From assembly GCA_028386065.3 (NCBI GenBank), contig JAKUCV010001889.1, positions 56,355 through 120,354 of the forward strand: a stretch of DNA of 64,000 nt. The letters are read 5' to 3'. Shown here in pieces: positions 1 to 13,047 of this stretch. The translations under genes and the position numbers were made by a program. Under the pieces are notes generated by a model that had not been told where the DNA came from, did not search any database, and saw nothing but the letters and a program-made list of their open reading frames with translations. Each line of letters opens with the position of its first letter. The stretch's first letter is position 1. The DNA is from Turnera subulata. Lineage: Eukaryota > Streptophyta > Magnoliopsida > Malpighiales > Passifloraceae.

Positions 1-1594
1 ATACTAATATATTCTAATTTGAACCTTATAAGGTCTCAACTAGTTGTTCCAATGAGGTGATAAAATATATTGTGCCCCAAACATTTTGTATATTTTAAAT
101 TTTCTCATTCTAGGCTAAAATACCCTCTAAAATTAAAATTTATCTTGATAAAGTAATATCATATAGTAATAGTTTGCATTATCATAAATTGAATTGATAT
201 TATGATATTACATTAACTTACTATGACAATTATCTTCTTCACAATCATAAAATTATTTATCAACATCATAGTTAACAAAACTAAATTCGGCTAGATGATT
301 CGATTGATCGTACCATAATCCTGAGACTAATCTAGGTTTTTCATATTCATGGACCATAATCCTGAGACTAATCTAGGAGTTATTATACAATTTTTCCTTT
401 TCTAAATAATAAATTATAATTTATTCATAAGAGGCCCACGACTCAAGGTGGTGTTATGATATTTGTCCGGTGTAAAATTACCCAACATCTTTTGAAGAGA
501 TATGATAGCAATGCCCAAATATAAAACGCAACCGTTTAAGTAGCGAGTTTTTTCCGTTTTAGAATTTTAAAATGGAGGCAAGTGGTCTGGGCACAAGAAT
601 GTAAAATAAAAGAAATTGGGTGCAAATTTATAATTTAATCCTTGTTGAGAGGAATCAAGTTGTAATTTACTTTTCAATTTCAAAACAAAATTGTAATCTG
701 CTTTTATGAGCCCACAAATACAAGTACACCAATTATATTTATCCACATTACCTGGGTAATGTTACCCAAGAATCTTCCCAGGGTAGCATAGCAATGCCCT
801 TTCTCCAAAGGGACAAGGAAACTGGCACCATAATATTCATTCATTCATCCATTGTAATTTGCAACTTTTGGTTTGACCTGATAGTAACGTAAACCATTCA
901 CACCAAAAAAAAAAAAAAAAGAAAGTAATGGCACAGTTTTTCTTAATCACTTTACTAGCCATGCCTATTTAGGATCTTTTCCTCTTCCTTCTGTGCCAAG
1001 CACTTATAATGCTTGTTGGATTTCCTGCTCTGTCGTCTCGACAGAATATACATACGGTCTCTCCTCTGGACACATACTAGTTGTAGTCTAAGTACATCAA
1101 AGAGAAAATGAGTACTTAAAAGTGCAAAAGCAATACTTTTTTTTTGTTCGAACCAAAAAAGCAATACTTAAGTGGGAAGTTTTTTTTTTTTTTTTTGATA
1201 ATGACTTAAGTGGGAAGTTGAAGCTTTCCATTTGGACGAGAAGACTAAAAAGTAGTCACACGAAGACTTATTTTGATGCATGGTACGTGTACTTGATTGC
1301 AAAGCCATCTCTCTCATCACAGCGCCTCAGGTTCATTACTGTTTTCCTCGTCTTTTCGACTCTCTTCTTGTACGTTGATATCTTTTTTTCCCATCTTTAT
1401 AAAGGTTGGATGCGACAAAGCTTGACAGCCCAAACCAGTCATTTGTTTACGTACTTAGATTCGTCTTAAACCTGTCTTTACACTTTGGTTTTGCTTCGCT
1501 TGTAAGCTTTCACTCTATTGCTTTGTCATAATAAGAGATTTGGTTTTGAATTTGGTTATCAGTTCGCTATTTCCATAGTTAGAGAAGTGGAACA
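1..1594. other. AT-rich flank and upstream region of helicase A
   Basis: No gene is supported here. A 24-bp direct repeat (312-335 and about 353-376) is separated by 17 bp, and there are poly-A/poly-T runs near 905-920 and 1183-1197. The last 200 bp are the promoter and leader of helicase A. Short frames in this stretch have no recognisable content. Confidence 0.6.
1398..1562 (+). promoter_or_regulatory. TATA box and 5'UTR intron of helicase A
   Basis: TATAAA lies at 1398-1403, about 195 bp before the start codon. A likely leader intron runs from the donor GTAAG at 1502 to the acceptor TTATCAG ending at 1562. Copies C and D have an equivalent leader intron (15159-15246 and 39132-39224), which supports the reading. 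No transcript was available to confirm it. Confidence 0.5.
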
Positions 1595-4500
1595 ATGAAC
1601 ACAACTCGCGTGAAGAAGGTAGAGGAGAAGAAGTTTAAAGGTGTTGCAGGCAGAGGATTAATCAACTCGGTGTTCTCTTGGTCTATGGAAGATTTGTCGA
1701 ATAATGATCTTTACAGAGGCCGGGTAAACGTTTTCGCTGCACTCTGTTTGCATGCATATGCACGTAGCTCATTTGGTAATGAAACCTTATCGTTTTATCT
1801 GAATATTTGATATAGTTTTCATGGCTAAGATTACCATCTATATATATAGCCAAAGCTGCACAAAGAAAACGTTTTACTTCAAACTACCCTTGACACGTTG
1901 CTTGTTATCAGGTGGAGAAGATACCGGAGACATTTGGGTCAACGGAGCATTATATGAAGGCATTCATTGACCCACTTATCGGGGAAATACATGAAGATTT
2001 ATGTTCAAGTATGGAGGCTGTCTTTCGATCACCAACATGTGAAATTTCCCATGTCAAAAGACTTGCACATTATGAACCTCGAGAATATTTGTTCTACGAA
2101 ATTATTACAGTAGTACGGGAAAGTACCAGCAGCAACGGGTATGATCCTGTAGTTGGAGATCTAGTAGCACTGACACGTGAGAGACCAGAATGCATTAATG
2201 ACTTGAAATGGTCTGAAGGATCTCACAGGCTTGCTATTGTTCTCAATTCGAGAAGTTGTAATAGATTGGTGATACTATCGTCAAAGCCTATCTTTCAAGA
2301 AGAAAAACCTTTCAGTATTTTTGGAAAAGAGACGAGAACAAGCAAGATGAAACAGAACATTTTCGCTGTCCATTTGGTGAATCTGACAACAAATTTGCGG
2401 ATATGGCAAGCTTTAAACTCGGAGCTCCAGGGGAATATGAATGTTATTGAGAAAGTTCTGCGAAATAATTTCAGCGTAAGAATTATGACTTCAATGTCTC
2501 TTGATTTTACGTCTCATATATATATGACTGTTAAATGACTATGTTTTTTATATAAATGAAAAGCCTAGTTCATTGCCAGTGCTGTTTCAGCCTGGAGGTT
2601 GTTTTCTTTCGCCCCTAGATATATAGTATAGTATAGTATCCTATCGTCTTTCTTTTTATTAATGCAGGAAGGAGAGAATTGTATCATCTGCGCTACCACA
2701 GAAAATAATGATGTTCTGTCTTCATGCTTAAGGGACATATCTCGCTCTGTCAATTTAAATGGTTCACAAAGAGCTGCAGTTTTGAGCTGTATTTCTACCC
2801 CAAAATGCTGTCATCGGAGTACAGTCAAACTGATATGGGGTCCCCCGGGAACTGGGAAAACAAAGACCATCAGCTTCTTGTTGTTTGCACTGTTTAAGAT
2901 GAAATGTAGGACACTTACATGTGCTCCAACTAACAATGCATTGCTGGAAGTGGCGAACCGTGTCCACAGATTAGCAGTCGAGTTGCTGGAATATGAGACT
3001 TACGGTATGGGGGATATAGTTCTATTTGGAAACAAGCAACGCCTGAAGATGGATGATGATGCAGAACTTCTTGATATATTTCTTGATCATCGAGTTGCTA
3101 TACTCCTGAAATGTTTTAATGGAATTCATGGTTGGAAGCAGAGCTTAGCATCGATGATAGGCTTGCTGGAAGATCCCGAGAAGCAGTACCAATTGTACTT
3201 GGCAGCTCACAGAGTAAAGGAAGAGAAAACATCTACAAGCAACGAAGAAAAGTGCAATTTTTACTCAATAAGAAAAACTGCAACTGGCAATAATTTGATT
3301 GAATCGTCCCTCCTGAAACAAGAAATGAAGCAGAAAGTCAAAGATCAGGATGTTGATGGTCCCTCTGGTAACAAGGAAATAACACCATTGACGTTCGAGG
3401 AATTTCTCAGGAATGAGTTCAATTCAATTGGAAAGAGGTTGAAGTCTTGCATTGAAAATATGTATACTCACTTGCCAACTTCCTTCATTCAGTTAACAGT
3501 GGTCAAGAACATGATCGAAGTAATTGGTTTGATTACATCTCTTGAAGATTTGTTGCTGAGCCTCACCGCTTCCGAGGAAGGGTTCGGAGATATCTTTAAG
3601 AAACATGAGTTAAAGGAAAACAGATCTGATAACCACATAAAGTTGAGGAATGCAAATGCAGAGTTGCTTAGAATGCTAAGATTACTTTCTACTACAATAC
3701 CGCATCTAGATTTCTCAGACACCTTCAAGACCAGAAAATTTTGTTTGGAAAATGCAAGCCTTGTGTTCTGTACTGTCTCGACCTCCACAAAGCTGCACGA
3801 TGAAAAAATGACTCCTTTCCAGTTCTTGGTTATTGATGAAGCTGCTCAGCTTAAGGAGTGTGAATCGACCATTCCTCTGCAACTCACTGGTCTTCAGCAT
3901 ACTATTCTGATAGGAGATGAACGGCAATTGCCTGCAATAGTTAAAAGCAAGGTTTTGAAACCAAATCCACCATATATAACTTTCTTGGGTTGTCAATTTA
4001 CATTTTTGCTTTTGCTCTGACGTGCTTCAAATGGAACATTGACAGATATCTGAGGCGGCTGGATTCGGAAGAAGTTTGTTTGAGAGGCTGGTAAAACTGG
4101 GATGCGAGAGCCATCTTCTGGACACTCAATACAGGATGCATCCATCAATAAGCCTATTCCCGAACAAGGAGTTCTATGATAAAAAGATTCAGGATGCGTC
4201 TACTGTCAAGGAAGCAAGCTACAAAAGACTTTTCCTTCAAGGAGATATGTTTGGTTCGTACTCCTTTATAAACATCAATCATGGGGATGAAGACTATGAT
4301 GAGATGAGGAGTTTGAAAAATATGGTTGAGGTTGCTGTGGTTGCTGAAATAGTTGAGAGACTGCATCTAGGTATTAGTTGTGGACTGGACATTTCTTACG
4401 TCATAATTTCTTGCAATTTTTGATTTGGAGACAATTATTTCTAATTCTTGGTGCTGCAGAATTCATTGTCTCAGGAAGGAAGATTAGCATAGGTGTCATA

Positions 4501-5019
4501 TCACCCTACAATGCTCAAGTTTCTGCTATTCAGCAGAAGCTTGGGAAGTTCTGCTCAGATTCCGACAGCGATTTTTCTGTGACTATTGGCTCTGTTGACG
4601 GCTTCCAAGGAGGGGAGAAAGATGTGATCATCATCACTACTGTTAGATGTAACAGGAGAGGAGCTGTAGGTTTTGTTTCCAATCCTCAGCGAACAAATGT
4701 GGCACTAACTCGTGCAAGGTAAGAGTGAAAGGAAACTTCCATTTTTCTTGTATAAATGTGTTCCTGTTGGAGATTTTAGTGACTTCTGAGGGTTGCTTGA
4801 CTGCATAGGTATTGTCTCTGGATACTTGGCAATGAAGAGACATTGATTAAAAGTGACAGCATTTGGAGTGAGTTGGTCCATGATGCAAAGGCACGGCGTT
4901 GCTTCTATGACGCTGATGAAGACAAGAAGTTGGCTAAGGTTATTACCGATGCCATGTTTGGGATTGACAATCTTGATCCTCTGCAGCTGTCGAGACAACT
5001 AGCTTCCCTCTCCGTATGA
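1595..5019 (+). CDS. SEN1/UPF1-like superfamily-1 helicase, copy A (C-terminally shortened)
   Basis: Predicted ATP-dependent RNA/DNA helicase of the plant family related to SEN1 and MAGATAMA3. Exons are 1595-1723, 1912-2475, 2668-3951, 4046-4370, 4460-4718 and 4809-5019, phase-consistent, giving 923 aa. Visible motifs: Walker A GPPGTGKT (exon 3), DEAAQ (motif II), GDERQLPA (III), QYRMHPSIS (exon 4), VDGFQGGE (exon 5) and ALTRAR (VI). The ATG context (GGAACAATG) matches copies C and D. Compared with copies B and C, the end of exon 6, all of exon 7 and the start of exon 8 are missing. Exon 6 sequence (..DNLDPLQ) runs straight into the tail [10 protein letters not shown], and a one-base insertion then gives the stop. 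The helicase core is intact, so activity is possible. The biological role of this subfamily is not known to me. Confidence 0.85.
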
Positions 5020-6194
5020 AGGGAGAACGCTAATCTGCTGAAAACATCCTAATATATTACTATGTTTTATAACTTGTTTCGGTTTAGATCAGTTGTTACT
5101 TTCTTATAGTGCCAGATGTTTCCTAGTGGATTGTGACCATGAACCAACATAATTTGGTAGAATGGATATTTGTTTTGTGGCTTAGACTTGTTTTTTGTTC
5201 TACTTCTTCCACATTTACAAATTACACGGCGGCGGTGAAAGAAGGTGGCAGTGTTGGTTTGCATTTCGGTTTTTTATCTTGATTCTGACGATAAATGACA
5301 ATGCCAATGCCATTCCAAGGCGTATATTAATTTCGAAACAGTAACTACATAAGATAACCATAGGATAATAATAGAACATCATTGGGAACAGAGCAGGTAC
5401 CGGAAGATAAACATTAGCAAACTCTGTAATTCAATGTAAATCTTTCAATTGGATAAGTGAAGAGTCCTCATCTAATATCTCAACAAGGTGACCTAATAAC
5501 ATCATACAATGTTGCTATTAGTTTTAGAGTTCCTCCTCCGAGAAGATATTTTATGATTACAAAATGCAATATAAATATCGTTAGGAAAGACACGTTAGTT
5601 AATTATTTCCATTCCAATACACACACTGGTATAAATTAGAAGGTCAATGCTTCGTTCGTTAGTTGAGTCAATTGCACAAATGAAGTAACACAAGAAGCTT
5701 TCCCAAGAAGCTTGAGCTTAAAAAAGAAAAACAAACAAGAAAGATCTTTTTTTTTTTTTTGGATTTGCAAATAGGAAAATTCTAGAAGAATTTTTTCAAA
5801 AAGATTTCCCATACCTTCGAGGCTCGAGCGAGCGATAATAAATAGGGCAGTTATTTGTTTCGTATTATTTTCAGTCACCGCCATAACTCCTATATTACAG
5901 GGCATTTGAAATTTCAGCAAAAGAAACAGCGGCTGCTCTCGTCGTCGGTCATCCTCTCACTCTCGTCTTCCGCCTCTAATTCGCATGGACTTCCTTTAGC
6001 ACTCGCCGCCGATTCGCTTCGAAGTCGCATTCCTCTCTTCTTCTCCGGTGTACGTAACTGCGTCTTTACCGGTTTTTGGCCTTCCAGTTTTCTGTTTACT
6101 CCTTAAAACCACAGACAGTAACGGTGCTCCATTTACTCGCTTTTAACGACATTTTTTGTGCGATTTTGTCTCACTCAGGCGTAGGGAAGTAATC
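5020..6194. other. Intergenic: 3' end of helicase A and leader of helicase B
   Basis: Bases 5020-5060 still align with the last coding exon of copy C, beyond the premature stop of A. The middle is AT-rich with a poly-T run near 5747. A pyrimidine-rich probable 5'UTR (about 5930-6047) is followed by a leader intron ending with CTCACTCAG at 6178. No other gene is seen. Confidence 0.55.
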
Positions 6195-9100
6195 ATGGAG
6201 TCTAACCCTTACAGAGGCAAAAGCTTAACGCAGACGGTGTTTTCTTGGTCCATTAAAGATATCCTCAACAATGATCTCTACAGAGACAAGGTTGTTTACT
6301 TGTCCTCAACTTATTTGTCACGAATCCTTTGTTTTTTTTGGGTTATTTACATTTTTTGAATTATTTGCAATGCGAGATCAGTTATGTATAGAATGTGATG
6401 GCGTGATGTCCTTAGCAAGTGAAATGGAATCATTTTTGAAGAGATTATATGCCTGCTTTTTAGAATAGTGTTTGTTCTTATGACTGAATTGTTTGATAAT
6501 CACTTGATTCGTTTATTTGAAACCCTAAGTCGACGATGTTGGTGTACATTACTCTTTGAGTGTGTCGTTTGTTGAGTGATGGTTGTGTTGTTGCTCTTGG
6601 TGGTATGGTACTCAGTTGTAGTTCTTCTAACTGTGGAGTGGAAATCTTTGACAGGTGAAGCGGATCCCGAAGACATTCTCCTCTGTTACTCATTATATGA
6701 ACTCGTTTATCCTCCCGCTCATTGAAGAGACTCGTGCTGATCTGTGTTCGAATATCACAATGGTTACTCAGGCACCGTCTTGTGAAATTTTCTCTTTTGA
6801 GACGATTAGGGGTGATAAGGACTCGGTCGATTTGGTTGATATTGATGATCATGAGCCCCCAGTTGACTTGATTTACAACTTTGCTGTGAAAAAGGTGAAT
6901 GCTGGTGATAATGAGGAGGACGTATACAAGCCTGAGACTGGTGATCTCTTAGCTTTGACTGATGGTAAGCCAAAACACGTTGATGATTTAAGCTGGCCCA
7001 GTGGATGCCACATACTTGCTCTGGTCCGGAGGGTGCATAGAATGGAAAATGAAGATTATGACGATATTGAGGTTTTATCTTCGAAGGCCATCGAACCTGA
7101 GCAGAAAATGCTAACAAAAAAATGGAGGAGGACTCTGTTTGCTGTTTATCTGACAAACATGAGAACAAACATTCGGATATGGAAGGCACTAAGCTTACAG
7201 CCAGGAAAGGGAAACACCAAGATTCTTAACCGTGTGCTGCAAACTGATTCAGATGTAAGATTTTGGTTCCCCATTATGGTTCGTCTGATTCAAATCAATA
7301 TTTCTATCAACTTTAATAGCATCAGTTCCTTTTAAGCTGTATAGTTAGTGTTCTGCTCTACAATGACTAGATTGAAAGTGTAATCGCTGCCAAATTAAAA
7401 TCACACAGGTAGTAGATGATTGCCCCTGTTTATCAAGAGAAAGACAGTATGTCGATGGAACAACTTTAGGAGCAGATATTCGTGCTTTTGATCTGAATCA
7501 TGCCCAGGAAGCAGCAGTTTTAAGCTGTTTAGCAGCCAACGATTGCTGTCATCAGAATCCAGTAAAGGTAATTTGGGGTCCTCCTGGTACTGGCAAAACA
7601 AAGACAGTTGCTTCATTACTGTTTGCACTTTTTAAAAGGAAATGCAAGACACTTACCTGTACCCCCACCAATATTGCTGTATTAGAAGTTGCAACACGCC
7701 TCCTGAGTTTGGTAATTCCAAAGCTTCAGAATCAAATTTATGGTCTTGGAGACTTGATATTATATGGGAATGGGGATCGCATGAAGATTAGTGACCGTGA
7801 TGATCTTCTGGACATATTTCTTGCTTACCGTGTTGATATTCTTGCAAACTGTTTTGCTGGATGGAAAGTGGATTTAAACCTAATGATATGCTTATTTGAA
7901 AATCCTAACAAGCTGTACAATGAGTACTTGGACAAAGAATTGAACAATGACAAGGAAGACAATCTTAAGCTGCATGGGAAGGGGTTTTGTGGATGTAAGA
8001 GGTTTCAAAGCAATCAAAAAATGGAAGATGATAGGAATTCTTATAAATTCAGAAAGCAATTTGATGTTTGCAAGAGGATTATTTCTCAAATTTTAGAACA
8101 GAGCAAGCTACAATGGAAAAAGAAGTTGCATTGCCAGAGTGGAAACTGCCGAAAGCATGAAAGAGAAGAGGATGAGGATGCTGTTTTTCAAAATGTTGCT
8201 GTTAGAAGACTGACTTTCAAGGAATTTTTTGAGCAGAAATTTAATGGTTGCAAAGATCGGTTGAACACATACATTGTACATCTGTGTACGCACTTACCAA
8301 CTATAGCCATTCCACTAAAGGTGGTAAGGAAAATGAATAGATCTTTGGAGTTGCTTGAACTCCTTTCAGAGCAATATTCTGGTGTCTGTGAAGAAGTTAA
8401 ACAAGTATTTGATGAATCTATACATAAAGGAGAAACAGTTACCTTTCTACAGCAGACTGAGTTCAGTGTGATCAGAAAAGATTGCCTTGAAATACTCAGA
8501 TCACTTCGTGATACATTTGTTCTTCCAGATGTCTATGGGAGGCGTGAAATCAGAAGTTTCTGTTTAGAAAATGCTCTTCTGTTTTTTTGCACTGCTTCAG
8601 GCTCTGCCAAGTTATACTGTGAAAATATTTCACGACTTCAGATGTTGATTATTGACGAGGCTGCACAGCTTAAAGAATGTGAATCAGCCATTCCGTTACA
8701 ACTTCCTGGTCTAAACCATGCCATTCTTATAGGGGACGAGTGCCAGTTGCCTGCAATGGTTAAAAGCAAGGTTCATGCTCTCTTCATTTTCCGTTTCCTG
8801 TATTCTCCTTTTTGTTATTTAAAGGTTTTGTTTCTTTTAAGTTTAATTTAACATCTGGAGATTGCATCATGTATAGATTTGTGAGAAGGCTGAATTTGGT
8901 AGAAGTTTATTTGGAAGGTCGGTGGAATTGGGTATCAGAAAGCATCTTCTAAACGTCCAATATAGAATGCATCCATCAATAAGCTTGTTTCCAAATACAC
9001 AATTTTATGGAAAGCAGATTCTTGATGCTCCAAATGTTAAAGAAAGACTCTATGAGAAGGTTTTTCTTCAAGGAAAGATGTATAGCTCCTATAGTTTTAT

Positions 9101-12100
9101 CAATGTGACCTATGGACATGATGGAGTTGAAGATGGGTTTAGCCAAAGAAATATGGTGGAGGTTGCTGTTGTATCTGAAATAGTTTCCAAGCTTCTTCAA
9201 GGTACTTCATCATCAGCCATGGGTTTTTACCTTACTCTGTCTTTGTGGTTAGCTAAGTCTGCTTGCTTAATTTACAGTATCAGCGTCAAGGAAACAGAGT
9301 TTAAGTGTCGGCGTCATATCACCTTACAAAGCTCAAGTTCTCGCTATACAATATAAACTTGGGAAGACGTGTAGGATAGATTCTTCCAGTGGCTTCTCTT
9401 TAAGTGTACGCTCTGTCGATGGTTTTCAAGGTGGTGAGGAAGATGTCATATTGATATCAACTGTCAGATGTAATTCTATGGGTTTGGTGGGGTTCCTTTC
9501 GAGTCCTCAGAGAACCAATGTAGCTCTAACTCGAGCAAGGTATTTCTTGTCTAATTTTATCACAGGGATAACATCTACCTTTATTTTTGTTAAATTAATA
9601 ATGAAGTTGGCTTTATTTCCTTTGTCTAGGCATTGTCTTTGGATTGTGGGAAATGGTGCTACTCTTTTGAATAGCGATTCTGTGTGGGAGAAACTGGTAA
9701 TTGATGCCAAGGATCGTGGCTGTTTTCATAATGTGGAGGAAGACGAGAGCTTGGCTGAGGCTATTGCAGGTGCTTTGATTGAGTTTGGCCCCCTGGATCA
9801 GTTGCTTAGTACGGATTCAGTACTATTTAGAAAAGCAAAATGGAAGGTTTGTTTTTCCCCTCGTACATAACTTTAATTTCTTAAAAATAGCTTCTTTGCC
9901 TTTTCTTCTTCTCTGTTACTATTTTAAATAGACAAGTTGAGTCTATACCGTTATAGTATCTTTGGCAGCAATTTTCTTCATGGTCCTTTTTTTGCTTACT
10001 TTGTTCAGAGGCATTGATTTGACTGCACAAAATCTGCCAATGTTTGTCTGTTTCTGGACGATTCTGGGATGCAGACAGTTGGGAATTATCTTCTTCTGCA
10101 CCTGGGTTTTTGAAACTTCATGGGGACAATTAACTGAAGTAGTTACATTTTGAAAAATTAGATAAACCGATTGTCAGCACCTGATCAACGTGTACCAACA
10201 ATAAAATAAGCGTTTGATCAGAAAAAAAGAAAACAATAAAATAAGCGTACAATAACGTCATGTCCTCTAGAAGGGGATGTCAGCAGTCATTACTTCTTGC
10301 AGTGAGGTGTCTTAGTTGTTTTCAGAAATTTGAAGTGTATGTATTAACGGGAGATACAATCATTTGTTTTACATTGTTTTGTAGCTTGGTTTGGAAGAGT
10401 TTTTTGGATACTGTGGCAGTAAGTTATATCTAGGAAAGGGAGGGAGGGGGGGGAGAGGGAAATTGGGTGGTTGGAGTGTTTGTTTAGAATTGGAAAAGGA
10501 AAGGAGAGGCAAAAACTTGGTAGCTGACAAGAGTTCCCTGACATTGTAACTTGTATTTAGATGCCTCCTTTCTCCTTGATACCACTGTCTTATGTTTGTG
10601 TTTTTGAATACTGGAAGTGATGCTCAAAAGTCAGAAGTGGGTGCAGGTTTTCTTTCATGATAAATTCGTAAAATCCATGGAAGGAATCACAAGCATCAAG
10701 ACACGGAAGGAAGTGCTTTCTGTATTGGAGAAGCTTTTAAATGGTTGGCATCAGCCTGGTATAGAAAGATGTGTCAGTCTCACATGTGGGGTTTCTTCTC
10801 AACTGTTACAGCAGTATAAGGTCAGTGGATTGATCTACCTTCTGTGGAGTGTTGACCTTCTCAACGAAAATGGACACGTTGTTCAGGTTTTGAAAGTTTG
10901 GGATATTTTACCTTGGTCTGGGATACCAAATCTTGCAAAGGATATTGACATCTTATGTGGAAGCTACTCCACAGATGACATCAGGTGCTGCAATTTCAGA
11001 TGTATTGAAGGGTATGGAATCTTCTATTTTCATACTTTTGTCTCTTCTTCCGTCTTCTTTGAAATCATTATAGTTCTTGCGTGTGCTTGAATCCAAATAG
11101 ATTTTCTAGATGTATGTAAGAGTGAAATGGTGCAAAATTTGCAAAGACTCGCTGAGCAGAATTCATTATCTGCAAGACTACTATTTGCAATGCTGTTTAC
11201 TAGATCTCTTAACACATGTATGTAGAATCCAGGTCCAACTCTGTACAGGAATTTTGAGCAAGCTTTCCTCTTTGAAGAAAATAAAAGAAAACCAAAAAAA
11301 GGGGGTAAAACGCTGTGGATGCAATGATCCTCCTGGATTAGTTATTGACCTCCTTGGTGTGGAGAAAAACACTTTGCATTGATTGCCCAGATTCATTTGC
11401 AATTATGTTATGGTTATAGTAATATAACATCATCCTAGTTTCTGAACAAAAAACAAATATCCAAATAAGTGTCTATTCCTTGCTTGTCAATTGATAATTG
11501 AGATTTTGTGAAAGCAAATACGACACTGCATGTTTCTTGGGTTCTGTGGTGTCAAATAAACTTTCTTTGACAATTTCTCGTCTGTTTTCTTGTAGAAAAA
11601 TTGTAGGTTGCTGAGCTCAATTCCCCTTGTCCCCTCTATTTTCTTCATGTTCTTCTATACTTTATTTCAGTGAGCAAGTGAAATGCAGTTCCCGTTGAGT
11701 CATATGCATTGAAAGCATCCAGTAGCTGAATGATCCATTCACTGTTTTATGACATGAATATTGTCTCAGGATTCATAATCTGTAGAATTAGATATGTATG
11801 TGTTACTGTGCACCCCAGGCCTTTCAGCTGTTCCTTCTAACCATCTTTTACATAGAACTACTTGGCATCATTGCTCTCTTGTCCGCTGTATGTAGATAAA
11901 TTTAATCCTCTTTTATGCACTGAAGACCTTTTAAATTGATGAATTGCAAATGCTGCAGTGGGATCAACAAGGGACTTCGCCTTTGTTTCTACTAGGACTC
12001 GCAGTCCAATTCAACCTTGGAACTAGAAGTGAATTCTAACTCAACCTTGGAACTAGAAGTGAAGCATTAATTTTGCCACCCCATTTTGACCGTGTATTTT

Positions 12101-13047
12101 TTTCATGGCCCAAACCCCATGTTTGGTGTTGTCTACATTTTCTGGTTGTTCACAGATCACTATGATCACCACTGCCCATCCGTTAGTAGAAATCTTGCAT
12201 TTTGTATGAATGGCTAACTGGCACAAGCTTTGAGACGTATCATGCATTGCTATACCCCTTGAACCAGTTTGTGGCGCCTCCTCAGAAAAGCTAGAACTGC
12301 TACAGTTTTTGGCATGTCTGTGCTATGATTCTTAGCTAGTTATCCACAATTGTGCATTTTAACTCCATCTATGTGTTTTCGTGTATGAAATAAGAGAGAA
12401 CTTGGGAAGGATATGCGTTATGAACTGAAAGTCGTATTGTCACTTTGTTTCAGGAATTTGCAGGTTCCAATGACATGGTCTGTTCATGAAAATGATCTTC
12501 CAAAAGATGACATCATGGAAAGTTTGTCTTCGCAGTTCTCTTCACTAAAGTTGAAGGATCAATCTAAAGCTTTATTTGATCGCCAAAGGTCAGTTGGGTG
12601 TTATTTTCAAATCTGTTTTTCTCAAAAATGTCTTCCAATTAACATGGGTTAATGTAGTGTTTGTGGAGCACAGTTGTTATGCATACTCGTGGAAGGTTTT
12701 GCAATCTGAGATTTGGGAGTTTGACAAAGTAATGTCGTGGCCCAGCACCTAAAAAAGAGGCTAAAGTGATTTAGCACATACAAAAATGGCATTTCTTATC
12801 TTGCTCACACGGTTTTGCCCTTGGCGGGTAGGAGGGATGAGCACATCCTCCTTGCCAGAGAGGAAAGTGACCTAAAGGCCATGGTTTGAGCCCGGGCAGT
12901 ACTAATTTACTAAAGGCAGGATAGAATTGGCTAAAAAAAAATAGGACAAAAACTTTGATTGTTGAGTGGCTTCATGTTTACAGAAAATGGATCTAACAAT
13001 ATCGCCATATTGGTATTTCTTCTTTTTTTCTCCTATGCAGGTTCTGA
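6195..13047 (+). CDS. SEN1/UPF1-like superfamily-1 helicase, copy B
   Basis: Second tandem helicase and the most diverged of the four. Exons: 6195-6290, 6655-7254, 7409-8770, 8877-9201, 9278-9539, 9630-9846, 10647-11011, 12454-12588 and a tiny final exon 13041-13047, about 1122 aa. Exons 4, 6 and 7 have exactly the same lengths (325, 217, 365 nt) as in C and D. Motifs: [50 protein letters not shown]. The ATG at 6195 is chosen because it follows the leader-intron acceptor; an in-frame ATG at 6156 would lie inside that intron. The last intron is uncertain: without it the frame ends at 12652. Introns 6 and 7 are long (800 and 1442 bp), and intron 7 has a roughly 31-bp tandem duplication near 12005-12066. 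Confidence 0.8.
12785..12945 (+). repeat. Possible SINE in the last intron of helicase B
   Basis: A short element with a tRNA-like internal promoter: an A-box-like TTGGCGGGTAGGAGG near 12821 and a B-box-like GGTTTGAGCCC at 12883-12893, about 60 bp apart. An A-rich tail lies at 12932-12942. This spacing is usual for tRNA-derived plant SINEs. Target-site duplications were not resolved, so this is tentative. Confidence 0.4.

Noticed and set aside
1122..1469. 115-aa plus-strand frame upstream of helicase A
   Set aside because: Crosses poly-T runs and the TATA box of helicase A; no recognisable content.
6156..6194. Upstream in-frame ATG of helicase B
   Set aside because: It lies in the predicted leader intron, before the acceptor at 6178, so 6195 is the better start.
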